DNA of 10,333 nucleotides, from positions 1 through 10,333 of the forward strand of contig NAVB01001329.1 in NCBI GenBank assembly GCA_002179805.1, read 5' to 3'. How positions within the stretch are numbered: position 1 is the stretch's first letter; every line of letters begins with the position of its first letter. Under the pieces are notes generated by a model. It saw nothing but the letters and a program-made list of their open reading frames with translations, had not been told where the DNA came from and ran no database searches. The position numbers and the translations under genes are program-made. Shown here one piece after another: positions 7,306 through 10,333 of this stretch. This DNA is from Acanthamoeba lenticulata (lineage: Eukaryota > Discosea > Longamoebia > Acanthamoebidae).

Positions 7306-10115
7306 TTAGCAGAGGCCGCCCTTGTCGACGGACTTGATGATGACGTCCACGACGTCGTACACGACGGCAGCGAGGAAAAAGGAGCCCAGCACGTAGGCAA
7401 AGTACGTGGCGTAGGGCTGCGGCAGAGGCAGCGGGATGTCGGAGGACAGATTGCGCCCGTAGCGCGACGACACCACAGCCATCAGCGCGATGAAGAGGCC
7501 CGCCTCCAAGTTGAGGGCGAAGCTCGCTGCACATCATCCAACAGCACACTCAGTCAGAGGAGTACAATCTCATCATCATTTTCATCGTCTCCAACTCATC
7601 TTCCTCTTCATCTTGACCAAGACGGGGTGTGTGCTGCTGATTGGGGTGCTTTGGTACCAAAGTATTCAAGCATGACGAGGAAGCAGGCGGGCTTGCCGAC
7701 GGCAAAGCCCACGCTGAGGCCGAAGGAGAAGATGTAGAGCACGATCCGCAGACCGGTCTCCACGCTGAACCACGAGAGGTGGAGGCTGCGCGCCTGCACG
7801 CGGTCCACGAAGCCGGTGACCTTGCCCGCAATCTTGCCGCCATTCTCGGCGCTGGCCTGGATCTTGCCGGCGAACGTGAACGCATAGCCTGCACCATCAT
7901 CGTCGTCGTCGGTGTTGTGAGTGGTGTTGATGATGAAGATGACGGTCATCGACACGGAGGATGGGGGCTTGGGCTGGGAAAGATACCGTCGAGGAAGTTC
8001 TTGAGACCGCTGCCGACGGTGATGAACGAGATCGAGATGGAGACCACGATGAAGACCTCCACAATCTTGGCGATCCACTCCAGGTCCGGCGCGTCGTCGC
8101 GGATGACATCCGTCAACGGGATCTGTGTGCATTCCCGATCGGTGAGCATACGGCCAGAGCGAAGACGGCGAGGACGAAGGGGTGGGGGAAGGGGAAGCGG
8201 CGCGCACGGTGGAGATGCAGCCGAGCTTGGCGGCCTCCTCGAGTGAAGGCGGTTCACCCCGCTGGGGGACGGCGAGCATGACGAAGAGCGTCCACAGCAC
8301 GATGAGGACCGCGCACACGCACAGCCCGATCGACACGGCCCAGCGGAACTTGCGCACTTCGTTCGTGCGTTGCGGCACCTGCGGGCATCGGGTTAAGATC
8401 ATTTACATCGTCTTCTTCACCACGTCAAAGACGTGACTGGGGCCGACCTTGTTGAACACGAGCGGCATGAGGTTGATGGCGCCGCCGAGGGCCACGGTCG
8501 ACATGAGGAAGGACTCGGCGATGTGGGACCAGTCCGAGTCGATGCTCTCCATGATGTCCAAGCCCACGTAGGCCGTCACGGCCACCATCAGCACCAGCAG
8601 GCTCCCTGCATGGGGCACGGCGAGGCTTAGCGCCCCCCAAAGGCAGGCCAGGTCGGCCGAGCGCGGTGGCACCGTACCCTTGACGGCGGTCATGAGAGAG
8701 ACCACCGACGTGAAGAGGCGTTGGCCGAGGACGACGCACAGCGTGAAGCCCACGCCAAAGATGATGATGATGATCCGCAGGTTGCGCTCGTCCTCGCTCG
8801 ACGGGTTGCTGTTGCATCCGCCCTCCATTCCGAACAGCTGACCCATTGGGAGGGAAGCGAAGGCAAAGGAGGCCCGGTCAGTCGCCCAGCCAATGACGAC
8901 CACCATTGGTTCCCTTGGGGGAAGGAGGACGACGTACGCCGCCCCAGGCCTCAGAGCCGGCGAGCACGTAGGAGATGAGGATGGCCAGGAAGTGCATGAA
9001 CACGCACAGGTCGAACAGGTAGCGCAGCCACACGTTGAGGAACAGCCGCCCCATCGAGTGCAGGTTGAGATCGCACTCCTGCGCGCTGCCGCTGCTGTTG
9101 CCGTTCAACCACATGTGAGCACAGACGCCGGGTGCAGGTCTGGCGAGCAGGCGCGGGCGGGCACGCACGAGCTGGGCCCGTTGGAGCCATCGTTCACGAC
9201 CGACTTGTCGGAGCTGTAGAGCTGGTCCTTTTCGTAGGGCAGCGGCCGGTACGACGACGATGATGATGACGAGCCTTTGACGGGAGCCTCCTGCGGGGCC
9301 GCGACACAAGAATTGGTTAGCATCGCCGAGGGCATGAGGACGACGCGCTGCGAGAAGTAGAAGATGACGATGATGAAGAGGAGACGCGAAGGGATGGTGA
9401 TCAGAAGGCGATGCGGGAGGCAGCACGAGAGGCGGCAAGGCATGCCTTCCATCCTACGTCGTCTGCCTCGCCGTCATCGTGATCGGAGCCCTCCTCGAGG
9501 ACCCCTTCCACGGGCTCCAGCGGGCTGGTGGCATCGCCACTGCCCTCATGGTGGCTGTGGTGGTGATCGCCCTCTTCGAGGGGCGGCGGTGTGGGGGCGG
9601 AGAGCACCTCTCGGACAGAGAGCCCGCCGGCCGGCTTGGAGAGCTCGAGCTGCTCCCTGACCTTGAGCTCGTCCAGGGTGCTGATGCCCAAGCGCATCAC
9701 CTCCCGGGACTGCTGCAGCAGCTCAACAAAGTAGACGATGACGCCCACCTGCTCTCAACTGGGTGAGCAGCTCCACCTTCAACAGGCCCACGAGCGTGCT
9801 CTCTAGCAGGCCCAACAAGCCGCTATAAGAAGGAGAAGAGCACCTCGAAAATGAGAACGATGATGAAGATGACGAGGAAGGGGAAAAATCCTGAATTTGC
9901 TGTTTTGACCGGCAGTCCCAGAATGCCGGTGCCCAGTACTGAAGCGATCGTCACAAAAAAGCTGCAACGCCATTGTGAGCATTACGAGCTCACGAGATGC
10001 ATTTCTAATTTAGTGCGATTGTTGTTGACCGAACGTACCAACCGACATAGTACCAATTGGACTGTCTCTCAGGATCATTCCTGATCCCAAAGATTCGCTC
10101 CATGATCCTCTGCAT
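7306..10115 (-). CDS. AAAP-type amino acid permease-like membrane protein, 11 exons
   Basis: Predicted secondary transporter with about 11 helices; the substrate cannot be told. Proposed - strand exons: 10115-10039, 9961-9844, 9748-9458, 9290-9169, 9094-8938, 8837-8678, 8605-8448, 8378-8208, 8122-7987, 7888-7658, 7526-7306, joined in frame to 613 residues with a TAA stop. Helix 1 holds the broken-helix motif GTGILGLP (residues 36-43), typical of amino acid/auxin permeases. Helix 2 crosses the exon 2/3 junction. A hydrophilic loop of about 140 residues follows, acidic with HHHSHH near residues 127-132 and seven Ser at 169-175. Later helices include FLAILISYVLAG, LRIIIIIFGVGF, FRWAVSIGLCVCAVLIVL, VFIVVSISISFI and FAYVLGSFFLAAVV. 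The long loop between helices 2 and 3, followed by MGRLFLNVW, recalls animal TMEM104, but that link is weak. An in-frame TAA lies just upstream of the chosen ATG. Introns are 69-100 nt except two of 131 and 167 nt. Exon 4 could instead start at 9347, adding 19 residues. Confidence 0.78.
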
Positions 10116-10333
10116 CGTGTTGGGTTATGCGTGAGTGGCCCAGCTCACCAGCCCTCTGCGCTAAGTGCTGGTCGGTCGACGGCGGCGAACAAGCAAGAGC
10201 CTCGCCCGCAGAAAAGGCGCTCGAGAATGCCGCCCAAAATGTCGCGTCGGTTGCAAATGACGGCGGTTGACCCCTCCGTCGCTTTATGATGGTGATCCCC
10301 AACACTCTCAAGGGACAAGGTCATTGGGGGGGG
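10116..10333. other. Unassigned 218-nt edge region
   Basis: This lies upstream of the transporter start and probably includes its promoter and 5' UTR. I see no convincing gene, tRNA or TATA box. The last eight bases are all G, which may mark a contig or assembly edge. Confidence 0.5.

Noticed and set aside
7641..8246. 201-codon open frame on the + strand
   Set aside because: It is antisense to the transporter exons and introns; the - strand frames show clear membrane helices and consistent splice sites.
9779..9843. Leu-rich open stretch after TATAG downstream of transporter exon 2, considered as a coding exon
   Set aside because: Using it would need a 21-nt intron, far below any other here. 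Skipping it as part of a 95-nt intron keeps frame and gives a sensible second helix.
10227..10289. Possible divergent first exon, 20 codons starting MPPKMSRRL
   Set aside because: It is short and stops at TGA. A donor just before the stop is conceivable, but nothing downstream is visible to support it.

Overview
The window looks like nuclear DNA of a free-living protist. It is GC-rich and gene-dense, and its four genes are cut by about 36 short GT-AG introns, mostly 57-100 nt. I rebuilt the exons by reading-frame continuity, splice signals and protein family. A mitochondrion-targeted HydG in a GC-rich, intron-rich genome fits an amoebozoan such as Acanthamoeba, which is known to carry [FeFe]-hydrogenase maturases. 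The species is an inference, because nothing here identifies it directly.

Layout. (1) Positions 1-3938, + strand: the last 17 exons (861 residues) of an importin-4 type karyopherin-beta, with the N-terminal part off the left edge. (2) 3939-4138: a 200-nt spacer holding the importin 3' end and the presumed hydG promoter, with three CAACTG/CAGTTG hexamers and a CCAAT motif. (3) 4139-6278, + strand: hydG, 8 exons, 554 residues, with a mitochondrial-type leader and both cysteine motifs intact. (4) 6279-6354: only 76 nt separate convergent stop codons. (5) 6355-7217, - strand: a small band-7/SPFH-like protein, 4 exons, 214 residues. (6) 7218-7305: an 88-nt spacer. (7) 7306-10115, - strand: a membrane transporter with about 11 helices of the amino acid/auxin permease type, 11 exons, 613 residues. 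(8) 10116-10333: no supportable gene; the window ends in a run of G.

The four genes do not form a pathway. Nuclear import, hydrogenase cofactor assembly, an SPFH scaffold-like protein and a permease are unrelated jobs, as expected for compact eukaryotic gene order. The most notable gene is hydG, which makes CO and cyanide ligands for the [FeFe]-hydrogenase H-cluster. It implies a hydrogenase, HydE and HydF elsewhere in the genome and a mitochondrion able to make hydrogen when oxygen is low. I found no mobile element, CRISPR array, tRNA, rRNA or evidence of a wholly new system.
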